Positions 1 to 11,652 of a stretch of DNA of 64,000 nucleotides are shown piece after piece. Within the stretch, counting starts at the first letter, position 1, and every line of letters begins with the position of its first letter. The notes below the pieces were generated by a model that ran no database searches, had not been told where the DNA came from, and worked only from the letters and a program-made list of their open reading frames with translations. The position numbers and the translations under genes are program-made. The DNA lies in assembly GCA_031265875.1 (NCBI GenBank), contig JAISCA010000049.1:1-64000 (forward strand), read 5' to 3'. Source of the DNA: Propionibacteriaceae bacterium. Lineage in GTDB: Bacteria; Actinomycetota; Actinomycetes; Propionibacteriales; Propionibacteriaceae.

Positions 1-117
1 TCACGTGTTACTCACCCGTTCGCCACTCGTGTACTCCGAAGAGCCTTACCGTTCGACTTGCATGTGTTAAGCACGCCGCCAGCGTTCGTCCTGAGCCAGG
101 ATCAAACTCTCCGTTGA
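1..117 (-). rRNA. rrs: 16S ribosomal RNA, 5' end (partial)
   Basis: The minus strand reads AGAGTTTGATCCTGGCTCAG at 91-110, the universal 16S 5' motif, so the gene runs off the left edge. The mature 5' end is placed about 7 nt upstream of AGAGTTTGATC by analogy with E. coli, hence 117 with a few bases of uncertainty. It lies downstream of tyrS on the same strand, which is the usual actinobacterial tyrS-rrn arrangement. Only the first 117 nt or so are present. Confidence 0.96.
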
Positions 118-367
118 AATCTATCGGACCGGACGAGCCGGATTCCGTTCAACTTTGAGGTGATTTCCTGACAGGATCCATTGCTGGATCTATCAATTAA
201 TCAAAGGAACCGCATGAGTGTGATGAATCACTCTCATGACGGGGCACTAACTTAAATATAAAATAGTGCATTATTTGGCATTGACTTTAAGCACGCTGTT
301 GAATTCTCAAGGTTCGGATGCGGTCCTCATTTTGGCCTTTCGGCCGCCATTCGGCGCAACTCGGGAA
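118..367 (-). other. rRNA operon leader with antitermination/processing elements
   Basis: This gene-free stretch is the 5' leader of the rRNA operon. On the minus strand positions 311-277 read CTTGAGAATTCAACAGCG followed by TGCTTAAAGTCAATGCC, matching the conserved leader block of actinobacterial rRNA operons that acts in antitermination. An AT-rich run follows at 250-275. A hairpin at 214-237 (10-bp arms, 9 matching, loop TGAA) and a smaller one around 175-190 probably take part in pre-16S folding or processing. The role assignments are inferred from similarity. Confidence 0.75.
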
Positions 368-396
368 ACATTACCCGAATGTCTCTTACGAGTCAA
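368..396 (-). promoter_or_regulatory. Proximal rRNA promoter (P2)
   Basis: The minus strand has TTGACT (396-391), a 17-bp spacer and TAATGT (373-368), which fits the TTGAC / TANNNT pattern of actinobacterial vegetative promoters. It lies about 55 bp upstream of the conserved leader block and directs transcription into 16S rRNA. Confidence 0.6.
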
Positions 397-569
397 ATCG
401 GCGGCGTGTCCCCCGCCCTCCCGATTCCTACCCGTCTGGGCTGTTCGGCTCAGTCGGTTCGGGATCGCTCCGGAGGGGCCCTTCGACTTGGTCCTGGGCC
501 GATCGCTGGGTCCCCGAGGGGCCTATTTCGCTCTCAGTCCTATGGTCCGGTCGTCGGAAGGCTCGGCCT

Positions 570-598
570 AAGTTACTCGGCCGGGCCAGGTCCGTCAA
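570..598 (-). promoter_or_regulatory. Distal rRNA promoter (P1)
   Basis: The minus strand has TTGACG (598-593), a 17-bp spacer and TAACTT (575-570). It repeats the architecture of the proximal promoter 200 bp downstream, so the operon seems to have tandem promoters. It starts only 20 bp after the tyrS stop codon. Confidence 0.5.
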
Positions 599-617
599 AT
601 CGTCCTCGTGTCGCCGC

Positions 618-1883
618 TCAGACCCGCTCGGCTCGCACCAGGCCGACCGTCTTGCGGCCCCGGCGCAGCACCGTGAAACCGCCGGGCAGGATGTCAGCCG
701 GGCCGATGACGGCTTCGATCCGACTCAGACGAGCGTTGTTGAGATAGGCCCCGCCTTCCTCGATGGCGCGACGGGCGGCCGACTTCGAGGCCACCACACC
801 GGCCGCCACCAAGGCGTCGACCACCGGCAGGCCGTCCAAGCCCGGCACCGTCTGGGCCGACAGCTCTTGGGCCACCGCGGTCAAGACCGCCTCCGAGAGC
901 TGTCTCAGATCGGCCCCGCCGAATAGGGCCATAGCCGCTCTGGTGGCGGCCTCACGCTCGGCTGGGGAGTGGACCAGGTCGGTCAGGTCGTCGGCTAGGA
1001 CGCGCTGAGCGGCCCTCAGCTGGGGCTGCTCAGCGGTCTGACGCTCCAGCTCGGCGATCTCCTCGGGGCCGCGCCCGGTGAAGAGCTTGACGTAGCTCAC
1101 CACCATCTCGTCCTCGGCGTTGAGGAAGAACTGATGGAAGGCGTAGGGCGAGGTCATGGCCGGATCGAGCCAGACCGTCCCGCTCTCGGTCTTGCCATAC
1201 TTCGACCCGTCGGCCTTGGTCACCAAGGGGGTGGCCAAAGCGTGGACGTGGTCGCCGGTGACCCGTCGGATCAGATCCGCGCCGGCCGTTATATTGCCCC
1301 ACTGGTCGGAGCCACCGGTCTGCAACCGGACGCCGTGGCGGCGGTGCAATTGGAGATAGTCGAAGCTCTGCAGCAGGACGTACGAGAACTCGGTGTACGA
1401 GATGCCCGACTCCAGACGGTTGCGCACCACGTCGCGGGCCAACATGCGCGAGACCGAGAAGTGCTTGCCCACGTCACGCAGGAAGTCAAGCAGGGAGACG
1501 TCCTTGGTCCAGTCGTAGTTGTTGACCACCTGGCCGGAGGCGCCGCCTTCGAAGTCGATGAAGCGGCTGACCTGGCCCCGGATGCGCTCGACCCAGGCGT
1601 CGACCACCTCTTTGGGGTTGAGGTTGCGCTCCGAGGTCTGACGGGGGTCGCCGATCAAGCCGGTCGAGCCGCCCACCAACAGGAAGGGACGGTGCCCGGC
1701 CACTTGCAGCCGACGGGCCAGGATGAGCTGCAACAGATTGCCCATATGCAAGCTGGGGGCGGTCGGATCGAAGCCGACGTAGAAGCTGAGCTGACCATGG
1801 TCGAGGTCGGCTTGGAGGGCGTCGGGGTCGGTGGCGTGGGCGATCAGTCCCCGCCAGCGCAGATCGTCGAACAGTGCAGTCAC
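618..1883 (-). CDS. tyrS: Tyrosine--tRNA ligase
   Basis: Cytosolic class I aminoacyl-tRNA synthetase that charges tRNA-Tyr. The 421-residue product has the family length. The N-terminal catalytic domain shows GFDPTAPSLHMGN (residues 37-49, HMGN being the HIGH signature), SDQWGN for substrate binding, and KYGKTESG near residue 230 as the KMSKS-type loop. A C-terminal S4-like RNA-binding domain starts near residue 350. The start is GTG; a TAGGGT box lies 8 nt upstream inside a CGGTAG...CTACCG dyad, suggesting a leaderless or near-leaderless transcript. It is separated from proA by about 250 bp and followed directly by the rRNA promoters. Confidence 0.97.
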   Translation of the reverse strand: MTALFDDLRWRGLIAHATDPDALQADLDHGQLSFYVGFDPTAPSLHMGNLLQLILARRLQVAGHRPFLLVGGSTGLIGDPRQTSERNLNPKEVVDAWVERIRGQVSRFIDFEGGASGQVVNNYDWTKDVSLLDFLRDVGKHFSVSRMLARDVVRNRLESGISYTEFSYVLLQSFDYLQLHRRHGVRLQTGGSDQWGNITAGADLIRRVTGDHVHALATPLVTKADGSKYGKTESGTVWLDPAMTSPYAFHQFFLNAEDEMVVSYVKLFTGRGPEEIAELERQTAEQPQLRAAQRVLADDLTDLVHSPAEREAATRAAMALFGGADLRQLSEAVLTAVAQELSAQTVPGLDGLPVVDALVAAGVVASKSAARRAIEEGGAYLNNARLSRIEAVIGPADILPGGFTVLRRGRKTVGLVRAERV

Positions 1884-2063
1884 GGTAGACCACCCTACCG
1901 ATCGCTGCCGCGGCGCCCCGGGCGCGCGTCCGGCCCGGACGACCCTCCCAGCCGCCAGGGCGGCGAAACCCGAGCCGCCCGGACGGTGGGCCGCTCCGGC
2001 GCCCCACTCGGGCTGAGCCCCAGAGGCGGCGAAGCCTCAGCCCCGACCGAGCCTGGGACTCCC

Positions 2064-2136
2064 AGTGTCCTGCGCCGGAAGTTCGGTGCGATAGAAGGGA
2101 GCGTCAGACAGGGCGGCTGGCCAGGCGCAGGACACT
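2064..2136. repeat. 73-bp element with 13-bp perfect inverted ends
   Basis: AGTGTCCTGCGCC at 2064-2076 and its exact reverse complement at 2124-2136 flank a 47-bp centre. The right end overlaps the proA stop codon: TAG at 2137-2135 is immediately followed by TGTCC. Read from that end, the element carries TGTCTGACGCT, an 11-mer also present just inside the end of the larger fold-back element at 21067-21233. It could equally act as a terminator hairpin for proA. The rest of the 1884-2134 gap shows no gene. Confidence 0.6.
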
Positions 2137-3496
2137 AGGGCCGGATCTGTCCTTGCCCCCAGACGATCCACTTGGTGCAGGTCAACTCGGTCAAGCCCAT
2201 CGGACCGCGCGCGTGCAGGCGTTGGGTCGAGATGCCGACTTCGGCCCCGAGGCCGAATTGGCCGCCGTCGGTGAAACGGGTCGAGGCGTTGACCATGACA
2301 GCGGCCGAGTCGACTTCGTCGACGAAGCGCTGGGCCGCCACCAGGTCGGACGTCACGATGGCCTCGGTGTGCCCGGAGGACCAGGCTCGGATGTGCTCCA
2401 GCGCCTCCGTCAACGAGTCGACCACCCGCACGGCGATCTCCAGACCGAGGTATTCGGTGGCCCAGTCCGTCTCAGTCGCCGCCAGCACCGCGACGCCGGG
2501 TGGAGCGGCGGCTTGGACGCGGGCGTCGCCGTGCACGACCACGCCAGCGGCGGCCAGGGCGGCCAGGGCGCGGGGCAGGAAGTCATCGGCTCTGGCGGCG
2601 TGGACCAACAGGGTCTCGGCCGCGTTGCAGACCGAGACCCGTTGGGTCTTAGCGTTGAGCAAGATGGCCAGAGCCATCTCCAGCTCGGCGCTGGCGTCGA
2701 CGTAGACGTGGACGTTCCCCACCCCGGTCTCGATCACTGGCACGGTGGCCTGTTCCACCACGGCCGCGATCAAGTCGGCGCCGCCCCGGGGGATGACCAC
2801 GTCGACCAGTCCCCGGGCCCGCATCAAAGCCACCGCGCCGGGCCGGCCCCAAGGATCGATCGACTGCACCAGATCGGGCGGCCAACCTGATTCGGACAAG
2901 CTGCGGCGTAAGGCCGTGACGATGGCGGCGTTGCTGTGCTGAGCCGCCTGGCCGCCGCGCAGCAGACAGGCGTTGCCACTCTTGAGGGCCAACCCGGCGG
3001 CGTCCACCGTGACATTGGGACGGGCCTCGTAGATCAGGCCGACCACGCCCAGCGGCACCCGGACCTGACGCAGCCTGAGCCCGTTGGGCAGGGTCGAACC
3101 GCGCACCACCTGGCCCACCGGATCGGGCAGGTCGATCAGAGCGCGCAAGCCTTCGGCGCAGTCCGCCAGTCGCCGCTCGGTCAGTTCCAAACGGTCGAGC
3201 AAGCCGTCCGACCAGCCGGCCTTCAGGGCGGCGGCCAGATCGCAGGCGTTGGCCCGCAGGATGTCCGGGGCCGCCTGCCCCAAGGCGTCGGCCCAAGCCG
3301 CCAGGACGGCGTCTTTACGGCTGCGGCTGGCGTTGGCCCAGAGCCGGGCGGCGGCCCGGCTGCGGCGGGCGGCTTGGGCCACGGCCAGGGCTGGATCGTC
3401 GGCCCCGGCCGACTGTCCGAGATCCGCCTCGGTCCTCTCGCTCGATTCGGCCTCCCCCGTCGCCGAGCTGACCGGCGGGTCTTGTTGAATCAACAT
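2135..3496 (-). CDS. proA: Glutamate-5-semialdehyde dehydrogenase (gamma-glutamyl phosphate reductase)
   Basis: Catalyses NADPH-dependent reduction of gamma-glutamyl phosphate to glutamate semialdehyde, the second step of proline synthesis. The 453-residue product contains the ALDH-like signature with the catalytic cysteine in [10 protein letters not shown] (near residue 288), [19 protein letters not shown] for cofactor binding, and a [10 protein letters not shown] tail motif typical of ProA. The N-terminus carries about 35 extra low-complexity acidic residues before the conserved [10 protein letters not shown] region. The start ATG lies exactly 6 nt after a TAAGCT box. proB is not in the window. 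The stop codon TAG lies within the right arm of an inverted-repeat element. Confidence 0.95.
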   Translation of the reverse strand: MLIQQDPPVSSATGEAESSERTEADLGQSAGADDPALAVAQAARRSRAAARLWANASRSRKDAVLAAWADALGQAAPDILRANACDLAAALKAGWSDGLLDRLELTERRLADCAEGLRALIDLPDPVGQVVRGSTLPNGLRLRQVRVPLGVVGLIYEARPNVTVDAAGLALKSGNACLLRGGQAAQHSNAAIVTALRRSLSESGWPPDLVQSIDPWGRPGAVALMRARGLVDVVIPRGGADLIAAVVEQATVPVIETGVGNVHVYVDASAELEMALAILLNAKTQRVSVCNAAETLLVHAARADDFLPRALAALAAAGVVVHGDARVQAAAPPGVAVLAATETDWATEYLGLEIAVRVVDSLTEALEHIRAWSSGHTEAIVTSDLVAAQRFVDEVDSAAVMVNASTRFTDGGQFGLGAEVGISTQRLHARGPMGLTELTCTKWIVWGQGQIRP

Positions 3497-3502
3497 GTTG
3501 TC

Positions 3503-3508
3503 AGCTTA
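3503..3508 (-). promoter_or_regulatory. -10 box for leaderless proA transcript
   Basis: The minus strand has TAAGCT followed by 6 nt and the proA ATG, so transcription is predicted to begin at the A of the start codon. The remaining proA-argH gap (3509-3706) is GC-rich and shows no gene. Confidence 0.55.
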
Positions 3509-3706
3509 ACTCGGACCGGCGACCGCGGCCGGCAATCCGGCCGGACCTCCCATGGGAGCCAGCCCGTGGCGGAGAAAGGCCTGACGCGACCCTGTCCACT
3601 GCGACCGGACGACTCGGTCCGGCCAGTCTCCCGCCCAGTCCGGCCGGACCGTCTACACGCCGCTCCAGCGGAACGGTGGCCCGCCCCAGCCAACGCTGAG
3701 GACCGC

Positions 3707-5785
<2,079 letters not shown>

Positions 5786-5789
<4 letters not shown>

Positions 5790-6943
5790 GAGCGCTGGGC
5801 CTGGTCCCACAGGCCGGGCCAGGCGTCCAAGAAGGGAGCCAACTGGTCCGGCTGGATGATCAAAGGCGGCACCAGACGGATGACGTCGGGCCTCGGCGCG
5901 TTGACGATATGGCCGGCCGCCAGGGCGGCGGCGGCCAGTCCCGCCGCTGCCTCCCGCTCCAACCGGACCCCCAGGAAGAGGCCCCGGCCCCGCACCTCGA
6001 CCACACCGGGGGCCTGAGCCAAGCGCTGGGCCAACCAAGCCCCGGTGGCCTGGATCTGAGGCAGCAGCGGCTCGATCAGTTCGAGCACGGTCAAGCCGAC
6101 CCGGCAAGCCAGCGCGTTGCCGCCGAAGGTGGTGCCGTGTTGACCGGGCTGGAACAGGTCGGCGGCCGGTCCGGCGGCCAGACAGGCCCCGATCGGGAAA
6201 CCGTTGCCGAGAGCCTTGGCCAAGGTCACGATGTCGGCCTGGACCCCCTCGGCGCTGTGGGCCAGCCAAGCGCCGGTCCGGCCCACGCCGGACTGGACCT
6301 CGTCCAGCCAGAGCAGGGCGCCGTGCTGGTCGGCCAGGCGCCGGGCCTGAGCCAGGTAGCCGGGCGGTGGCACGACCACGCCGTTCTCGCCTTGGATCGG
6401 CTCCAACACGATGGCGGCCGTGGTCTGGTCGACCGCGGCGGCCAAGGCGGCGACGTCACCGTAGGGCACGAATTGGACCTGGCCGGGCAGGGGCTCGAAG
6501 GGAGCGCGGTATTTTTCGGTCCAGGTCAGGGCCAGGGAGCCCATGCTGCGGCCGTGGAAAGAGCCTTCGGCCGCCACCAGCTTGGTCCGACCGGTCAGAC
6601 GGGTCAGTTTGAGGGCGGCCTCGTTGGCCTCCGTCCCAGAGTTGGTGAAGAAGACCCGGGCCGGGCCGGGCAACCAACCGGCCAGACGTTCGGCCAAGGC
6701 GATCTGGGGCTGGCTGGCGAAGAAGTTGGAGACATGGCCCAAGCGCGCGGCCTGATCGGCCAAGGCGGCCGTCACCTGGGGATGGGCGTGGCCCAAGCCG
6801 ACCGTGGCGATGCCGGCCAGCAGATCGAGGTAACGCTGACCTCGGTCGTCCCACAGGTAGACTCCCTGACCGCGCACGAAGAGACGGGCCGGCGGGCCGA
6901 AGGCGTGGGTCAGAGCGGCCTCGTAGCGTGAGTTCCAAGTCAT
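5786..6943 (-). CDS. argD: Acetylornithine aminotransferase
   Basis: PLP-dependent class III aminotransferase converting N-acetylglutamate semialdehyde to N-acetylornithine. The 385-residue protein shows [15 protein letters not shown], the [14 protein letters not shown] segment with the PLP-contacting aspartate, and the Schiff-base lysine in [13 protein letters not shown]. The start ATG forms an ATGA overlap with the argB stop. The argF gene found after argD in many actinobacteria is missing here; argR follows directly. Confidence 0.96.
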
Positions 6944-7887
6944 GGCGTCACCATCGTTCCTATGCCGGTGTTCGTGAACAATTCGAGCAGGACGGCATGG
7001 GCGACCCGCCCGTCCGTCACCGTGGCCCGATGCACGCCGCCGCGCACGGCGTCCAAGCAGGCTTCCATCTTGGGCCGCATACCCGCCGTCAGACTGGGCA
7101 ACAGGGCCGCCACCTGCGCCGCCGCGATCTTCGGCACGATGGCGGTCGAGTGGGGCCAGTCGAGGTACAGACCTTCCACATCGGTCAACATGACCAGGCG
7201 ATTGGCCCGCAGCTCCATGGCCAAGGCGGCGGCGGCGGTGTCGGCGTTGATGTTGTAGACCGTGCCCTGACCGTCGGCCGCCACACCGGCCACGATCGGG
7301 ATCCGGCCGGCCTCGATCAGATCCCAGAGAGCGGCCGGGCGCACCTCGGCCACCTCCCCCACCAAGCCCAGGTCGATGTCTTGGCCGTCCACCTCGACGG
7401 TGGCCGGTCGGGCCAAGAACAGACCGGCGTCCTCGCCCGACATGCCGACCGCCAAAGGGCCGTGGGCGTTGATCAAATTGACCAGTTCCCGGCCGACCTG
7501 CCCCACCAGGACCATCCGGATGATGTCGATCGACTCGGCCGTGGTGACCCGCCGGCCGGCTTTGAACTCGAAGGGGATGGAGAGCCGGTTCATCATGTCG
7601 GTGATCTGGGGGCCGCCGCCGTGCACCACCACGACCTTGATGCCGCAACGGCGCAGGAAGACGATGTCGTCGGCGAAGGCCCGCTTCAACTCGTCGTCGA
7701 TCATGGCGTTGCCGCCGTATTTGACCACGATGGTCTGACCGGCATAACGCTCTACCCAGGGCAGAGCCTCGATCAGGGCCTCGACCCGGCGGACCGTCGA
7801 CGTCGGCTCCAGGGCGGGCGCAGGACCACCCGGCTGGGACCGCTCCAGTGGGGCCTGACCGGCTAGAGGCTGAGTCGACCCGGTCAT
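6940..7887 (-). CDS. argB: Acetylglutamate kinase
   Basis: Phosphorylates N-acetylglutamate, usually the arginine-feedback step. At 315 residues it carries an N-terminal arm of about 30 residues before the kinase fold, a feature associated in the family with hexameric arginine-sensitive enzymes (inference). Motifs: VVKYGGNAM with the phosphate-binding lysine, [10 protein letters not shown], and the GMSGEDAGL substrate segment. It overlaps argJ and argD by ATGA at both ends. Confidence 0.96.
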   Translation of the reverse strand: MTGSTQPLAGQAPLERSQPGGPAPALEPTSTVRRVEALIEALPWVERYAGQTIVVKYGGNAMIDDELKRAFADDIVFLRRCGIKVVVVHGGGPQITDMMNRLSIPFEFKAGRRVTTAESIDIIRMVLVGQVGRELVNLINAHGPLAVGMSGEDAGLFLARPATVEVDGQDIDLGLVGEVAEVRPAALWDLIEAGRIPIVAGVAADGQGTVYNINADTAAAALAMELRANRLVMLTDVEGLYLDWPHSTAIVPKIAAAQVAALLPSLTAGMRPKMEACLDAVRGGVHRATVTDGRVAHAVLLELFTNTGIGTMVTP

Positions 7888-9056
7888 GAGGAGTAATCCG
7901 CGTTCTCGGAGACGTAACCGTGGGTCAGGTCGTTGGTCCAGACCACGCCCTGGTGCCGGCCGGCGTGCAGGTCGATGTCGACTTGGACCTGACGGCCGGT
8001 CAGATCGACCTGGCTGCGGTCGGCTCCCGGGGTGCCTTGACGGAAGACCTCGACGCCGTTGAAGGCGACGTCGATCAAGTCGGGGTCGAAGGCCGCCTGG
8101 GTGGTGCCGACGGCGGCCAGGACCCGGCCCCAGTTGGGGTCGGCCCCAGCTATGGCGCACTTGAAGAGATTGGAACGGGCCACCGCCCGCGCCACCTCGA
8201 CGGCGTCCTCCTCGCTGGCGGCGCCGCTGACTTGGATCGTGATCTCGTGCTCAGCCCCCTCGGCGTCCGCGATCAATTGACGGGCCAAGCTGACGCAGAC
8301 CGCCGTCAAGGCGTCGCTGAAGTCGTCCAGGTCGGGCCGGGTCCCACTGGCCCCGGAGGCCAACAGCAGAACCGAGTCATTGGTCGACATGCAGCCGTCC
8401 GAGTCGGCCCGGTCGAAGCTGACCGAGGTGGCCGCCCACAAGGCCAGCCGCAACTCGTTCGACTCGATGTCGGCGTCGGTCGTCAGCACCACCAGCATGG
8501 TGGCCAGACCGGGAGCCAACATGCCCGCGCCCTTGGCCATGCCGCCGATGGTCCAGCCGGCCGGGTCGCGGTGGGCGGCCTGCTTGGTCTTGGTGTCGGT
8601 CGTCATGATGGCGTGGGCGGCGTCCGCCCCGCCGCTGGGGGCCAAAGCCTTCAAAGCCAGACCGACGCCTAGTGCGACGGCGGCCATGTCCAAACGCTGG
8701 CCGATCAGACCGGTCGAGCAGACCGCCACGTCCGCTTCGGGACAGGCCAACCCCTGGGCCACCAGGCGGGCGGTCTGAGCGGCGTCCTCCCAGCCAGCCG
8801 GACCGGTGCAGGCGTTGGCCCCGCCGGAGTTGAGCGCCACGGCCACCAGCCGGCCATCTTTGACGGCCTGCCGGGACCAAGCCACAGGCGCGGCGAAGAC
8901 TCGGTTGGAGGTGAACAGGCCAGCCGCCTGATGGCGCGGACCGCCGTTCACCACCAGGGCAAGGTCCTTCGCCCCGGTCCGTTTCAGGCCGGCCGCCACC
9001 CCGGCGGCCGAGAAGCCCCGGGCAGCGGTCACGCCAGCGGTCAAGTCGAGCGTCAT
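7884..9056 (-). CDS. argJ: Bifunctional ornithine acetyltransferase / N-acetylglutamate synthase
   Basis: Recycles the acetyl group from N-acetylornithine to glutamate and may also make acetylglutamate. The 390-residue precursor is expected to self-cleave at the Ala-Thr bond in [17 protein letters not shown], giving alpha and beta chains with the new N-terminal threonine as nucleophile. IMTTDTKTK and [10 protein letters not shown] are also visible. The presence of ArgJ means a cyclic acetyl pathway with no need for argE. The start ATG overlaps the argC stop by ATGA. Confidence 0.96.
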   Translation of the reverse strand: MTLDLTAGVTAARGFSAAGVAAGLKRTGAKDLALVVNGGPRHQAAGLFTSNRVFAAPVAWSRQAVKDGRLVAVALNSGGANACTGPAGWEDAAQTARLVAQGLACPEADVAVCSTGLIGQRLDMAAVALGVGLALKALAPSGGADAAHAIMTTDTKTKQAAHRDPAGWTIGGMAKGAGMLAPGLATMLVVLTTDADIESNELRLALWAATSVSFDRADSDGCMSTNDSVLLLASGASGTRPDLDDFSDALTAVCVSLARQLIADAEGAEHEITIQVSGAASEEDAVEVARAVARSNLFKCAIAGADPNWGRVLAAVGTTQAAFDPDLIDVAFNGVEVFRQGTPGADRSQVDLTGRQVQVDIDLHAGRHQGVVWTNDLTHGYVSENADYSS

Positions 9057-10081
9057 GGCGCCACTCCGATCGAGCTCAGGCCCTGGGTCTCGTCCAGGCC
9101 GAGGGCGATGTTCATGCATTGGACGGCCCCGCCGGCCGTGCCCTTGGTCAGATTGTCGATCGCCGCCACCGCCACCAACCGGCCCGCCCGGCGGTCGACC
9201 GCGACCTGCAATTGGACATTGTTCGAACCCAGGACGGAAGCGGTCCTAGGCCAGAGTCCCGGCGGCAAGACTTGGACGAAGGGCTCGTCGGCGTAGAAGC
9301 GGCGGTACAGCTCTTGGGCCGCTGGAGTGGTCAGGTCAGCCACCGGGATGGCGCAGGTGGCCAGAATGCCTCGGGGCATCGGGGCCAGCAGCGGGGTGAA
9401 GCTGAGACTGGGCCGAGCGGCGCCGAGCTGGCGCAGGCCCTGCAAGATCTCCGGGATATGGCGGTGGCTGCCGCCCACCCCGTAGGCCGAGACCGATCCC
9501 ATCACCTCCGCCCCGAGCAAATCAGGCTTGGGCGCCTTGCCCGCCCCGGACACTCCGGAGGCCGCCACCACCACGACGTCACGGCCGTCGCTCAGTCCCT
9601 GGGCCAGGGCCGGGGCCAACGCCAGCAAGGTGGCGGTCGGGTAGCAGCCGGGCTGCGCGATCCGACGGGACTTAGCCAAGACGGCGCGTTGGCCGGGCAG
9701 TTCGGGCAGCCCGTAAGGCCAGACGCCGGCGTGGGGGCCGTCGTAGAACTCCGCCCAGTCGTCGGGCTGGCTGAGCCGGAAATCGGCCCCCAGGTCCAGC
9801 ACCAAGGCCGCCGGATCCAAACGCTGGGCCAAAGCGGCCGAGGCGCCGTGGGGCAGGGCCAAGACGACCACGTCGTGGCCGGCCAGGTTCTCCGGCGTGG
9901 TCTCTTGGACCACGCGGTCGGCCAGCGGCGGGCAATGCGGTTGCAGATCGCCCCACCGGCCGCCGGCGTTGCCATGGGCGGTCAAGGCGCCGATCTCGAC
10001 GGCCGGATGCCCGGCCAACAGACGGACCGCCTCGCCGCCGGCGTAGCCAGTGCAACCGGCCACGGCGACACGTAATCTCAT
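9053..10081 (-). CDS. argC: N-acetyl-gamma-glutamyl-phosphate reductase
   Basis: NADPH-dependent third step of arginine synthesis. The 342-residue protein begins MRLRVAVAG with the Rossmann signature [14 protein letters not shown]; the catalytic cysteine is in AQPGCYPTA. The start at 10081 is chosen because it lies 7 nt after a CATAAT -10 box; an ATG two codons upstream would fall inside the operator. It is the first gene of argCJBDR(H), with ATGA coupling through argR. Confidence 0.95.
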   Translation of the reverse strand: MRLRVAVAGCTGYAGGEAVRLLAGHPAVEIGALTAHGNAGGRWGDLQPHCPPLADRVVQETTPENLAGHDVVVLALPHGASAALAQRLDPAALVLDLGADFRLSQPDDWAEFYDGPHAGVWPYGLPELPGQRAVLAKSRRIAQPGCYPTATLLALAPALAQGLSDGRDVVVVAASGVSGAGKAPKPDLLGAEVMGSVSAYGVGGSHRHIPEILQGLRQLGAARPSLSFTPLLAPMPRGILATCAIPVADLTTPAAQELYRRFYADEPFVQVLPPGLWPRTASVLGSNNVQLQVAVDRRAGRLVAVAAIDNLTKGTAGGAVQCMNIALGLDETQGLSSIGVAP

Positions 10082-10122
10082 GTGCATGATTATGCGCTTA
10101 CGTGATTGAGTATGCAAACTCA
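10082..10122 (-). promoter_or_regulatory. argC promoter with two ArgR-type operators
   Basis: The minus strand shows TTGCAT (10117-10112), a 17-bp spacer and CATAAT (10094-10089), then 7 nt to the argC ATG. Two dyads overlap it. TGAGTTTGCATACTCA (10122-10107) is a 16-bp near-perfect palindrome covering the -35. GCGCATAATCATGCAC (10097-10082) covers the -10 and start. Both resemble bacterial ARG boxes built from TGCAT/ATTCA half-sites, so ArgR would block this promoter. Operator identity is inferred. Confidence 0.65.
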
Positions 10123-10180
10123 CCGGCCGGTTCGCGACTCGATCCGACGGCGGCGGCGCTCCGACGCCGTCTGGTTCGGC

Positions 10181-11533
10181 TCAGCCGCGCTGGCGACCCC
10201 AGAAACCGTCGGCCTCGAACAGCCGGTCGGCCAATGGCTCCAACTCGGCGGCCTCGGCCAAGAGATCGAGCACGGTGTAGCGGGAACGGATCAGCTGGGC
10301 CCGGCTATAGGTGTCGCGGAGGGCGGCCCAGGTCAAGCCGATGTCGCCCGGAGAGGCCGGCGCGCCGACGGTCCGGAGTCTGGTCTGAAGTTCGGCGGCG
10401 GGCAGCAATTGGTCGGCCAACCGCTGGCGGAGAGCGGGCCACTGGGCGATCAAGTCGGCCAAACGGGCCTCGACGGCGCCGGCGTCGACGTACTTGGCCT
10501 GAGACTGGGCCAAGGCGGCCACGGTCAGATCGGAGGAGGCGAACTTGGTTTCGATCAAAGCGGCCCGCTGCGACCAGCTCGGCCACCGCCGGGCGGCGGC
10601 GGCTGGATCGATCTGGGACCAGTCCAGTTCCAGCACCAGCTCGTAGAGGGCGGCCATGGCGATCGAGCCCAGCCCGACTTTGAAACCGTGGGACAGCCGG
10701 CGCGGCTTGAGATCGACGCCCAGACCCTCCATCTCCCACAGATGCGCGAAGAGGTGTTCCGAACCGGAGGCCGGCCTAGAGCCGTGGTACGCCTGCATGG
10801 CCAGACCGGACATGACCAGGCCCTCGGACAATTCGGCCACCGCCGCCGCCTGACCGGCCTTGACCCCGGCCGGGTCGCTCAAAGCCGAACGCAGGGAGGC
10901 CTGGACCAAGCTCCAGACAGTGGCGTCGATCGGTTCGACGCCGAGGGCGTCGGCCAGGATCCAGTCCGCTCCGGCCACCACCTTGCCCAAGAGGTCGCCG
11001 TAACCCGACGCGTTCATGACGGACGGGGCCTGGGCCATGATGTCGTAATCGGCCACCGCCAGGAGAGGGGCGGGGCAGTCCAAGGTCTGTTTGTAGCCGT
11101 CCCGGCTGATCGAAGCCCCGAAGGCGGTGTAGCCGTCCATCGAGGCGGCCGTGGCGACCACGGCGTAACGGCGGCCCAACTCGTCCGAGGCTCGCTTGAC
11201 CAAGTCGTTGAGGGTGCCGGAGCCGATGGCCACAGCCACGGCGTCGCCACCGGCCAAGGCTTGGCGAACCAGCTCGACGTTCTCGTAGCGGGCGTACAGC
11301 TCCGGCTCGCCGGGCAGGACGAAGGGCTCGGCCTGGGGCACGCCGGCCGCCGTCAAACTGTCCTGAGCGGCCGCTCCGGCCACCTGCCAGGTGCGCTGAT
11401 CGGCCACCAGCCGGGCCGAAGCGGCCGGGAAACAGCTCGCGAACAGGTCACCGAGCTTCGACAAAGCTCCTGGCTGGGCCAAGACGGCGGCGGTTTGATC
11501 GGCCTGCTGGACGGCCTCATCGATCATGGACAT
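10181..11533 (-). CDS. sn-glycerol-1-phosphate dehydrogenase homologue (AraM/EgsA family)
   Basis: NAD(P)-dependent metalloenzyme family that reduces dihydroxyacetone phosphate to sn-glycerol-1-phosphate. The 450-residue product shows GSGTLNDLVKRAS for nucleotide binding, ATAASMDGYTAFGASI, SGYGDLLGK, and SRPASGSEHLFAHLWEM with the metal-ligand histidines. The start ATG at 11533 follows AAGGAGAG by 9 nt; an upstream GTG would place that ribosome site inside the gene. It stands between pheT and argC, without arabinose genes or a visible prenyltransferase partner. The C-terminal 130 residues are less conserved in my reading. Cofactor and product are inferred from family. Confidence 0.85.
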   Translation of the reverse strand: MSMIDEAVQQADQTAAVLAQPGALSKLGDLFASCFPAASARLVADQRTWQVAGAAAQDSLTAAGVPQAEPFVLPGEPELYARYENVELVRQALAGGDAVAVAIGSGTLNDLVKRASDELGRRYAVVATAASMDGYTAFGASISRDGYKQTLDCPAPLLAVADYDIMAQAPSVMNASGYGDLLGKVVAGADWILADALGVEPIDATVWSLVQASLRSALSDPAGVKAGQAAAVAELSEGLVMSGLAMQAYHGSRPASGSEHLFAHLWEMEGLGVDLKPRRLSHGFKVGLGSIAMAALYELVLELDWSQIDPAAAARRWPSWSQRAALIETKFASSDLTVAALAQSQAKYVDAGAVEARLADLIAQWPALRQRLADQLLPAAELQTRLRTVGAPASPGDIGLTWAALRDTYSRAQLIRSRYTVLDLLAEAAELEPLADRLFEADGFWGRQRG

Positions 11534-11602
11534 AGGAAAACTCTCCTTATCAATCACGGCGACCGGCTCCGCCGCGACATCTCCTATTCTCTCGCGCCGG
11601 CC

Positions 11603-11624
11603 TTGACCGGCCGACGCCGGTCAA
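11603..11624. promoter_or_regulatory. 9-bp perfect inverted repeat downstream of pheT
   Basis: TTGACCGGC (11603-11611), spacer CGAC, then GCCGGTCAA (11616-11624). It lies 29 bp past the pheT stop and 70 bp before the glycerol-1-phosphate dehydrogenase start, so it could be a pheST terminator without a T-run or an operator for the next gene. Confidence 0.4.
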
Positions 11625-11652
11625 ACTACGAACCAGCGGTCGGCCAGGTCCC

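Noticed and set aside
118-617. Overlapping short open frames upstream of 16S rRNA
   Set aside because: They fall in the rRNA leader and promoter region, have no protein-like composition and no ribosome sites.
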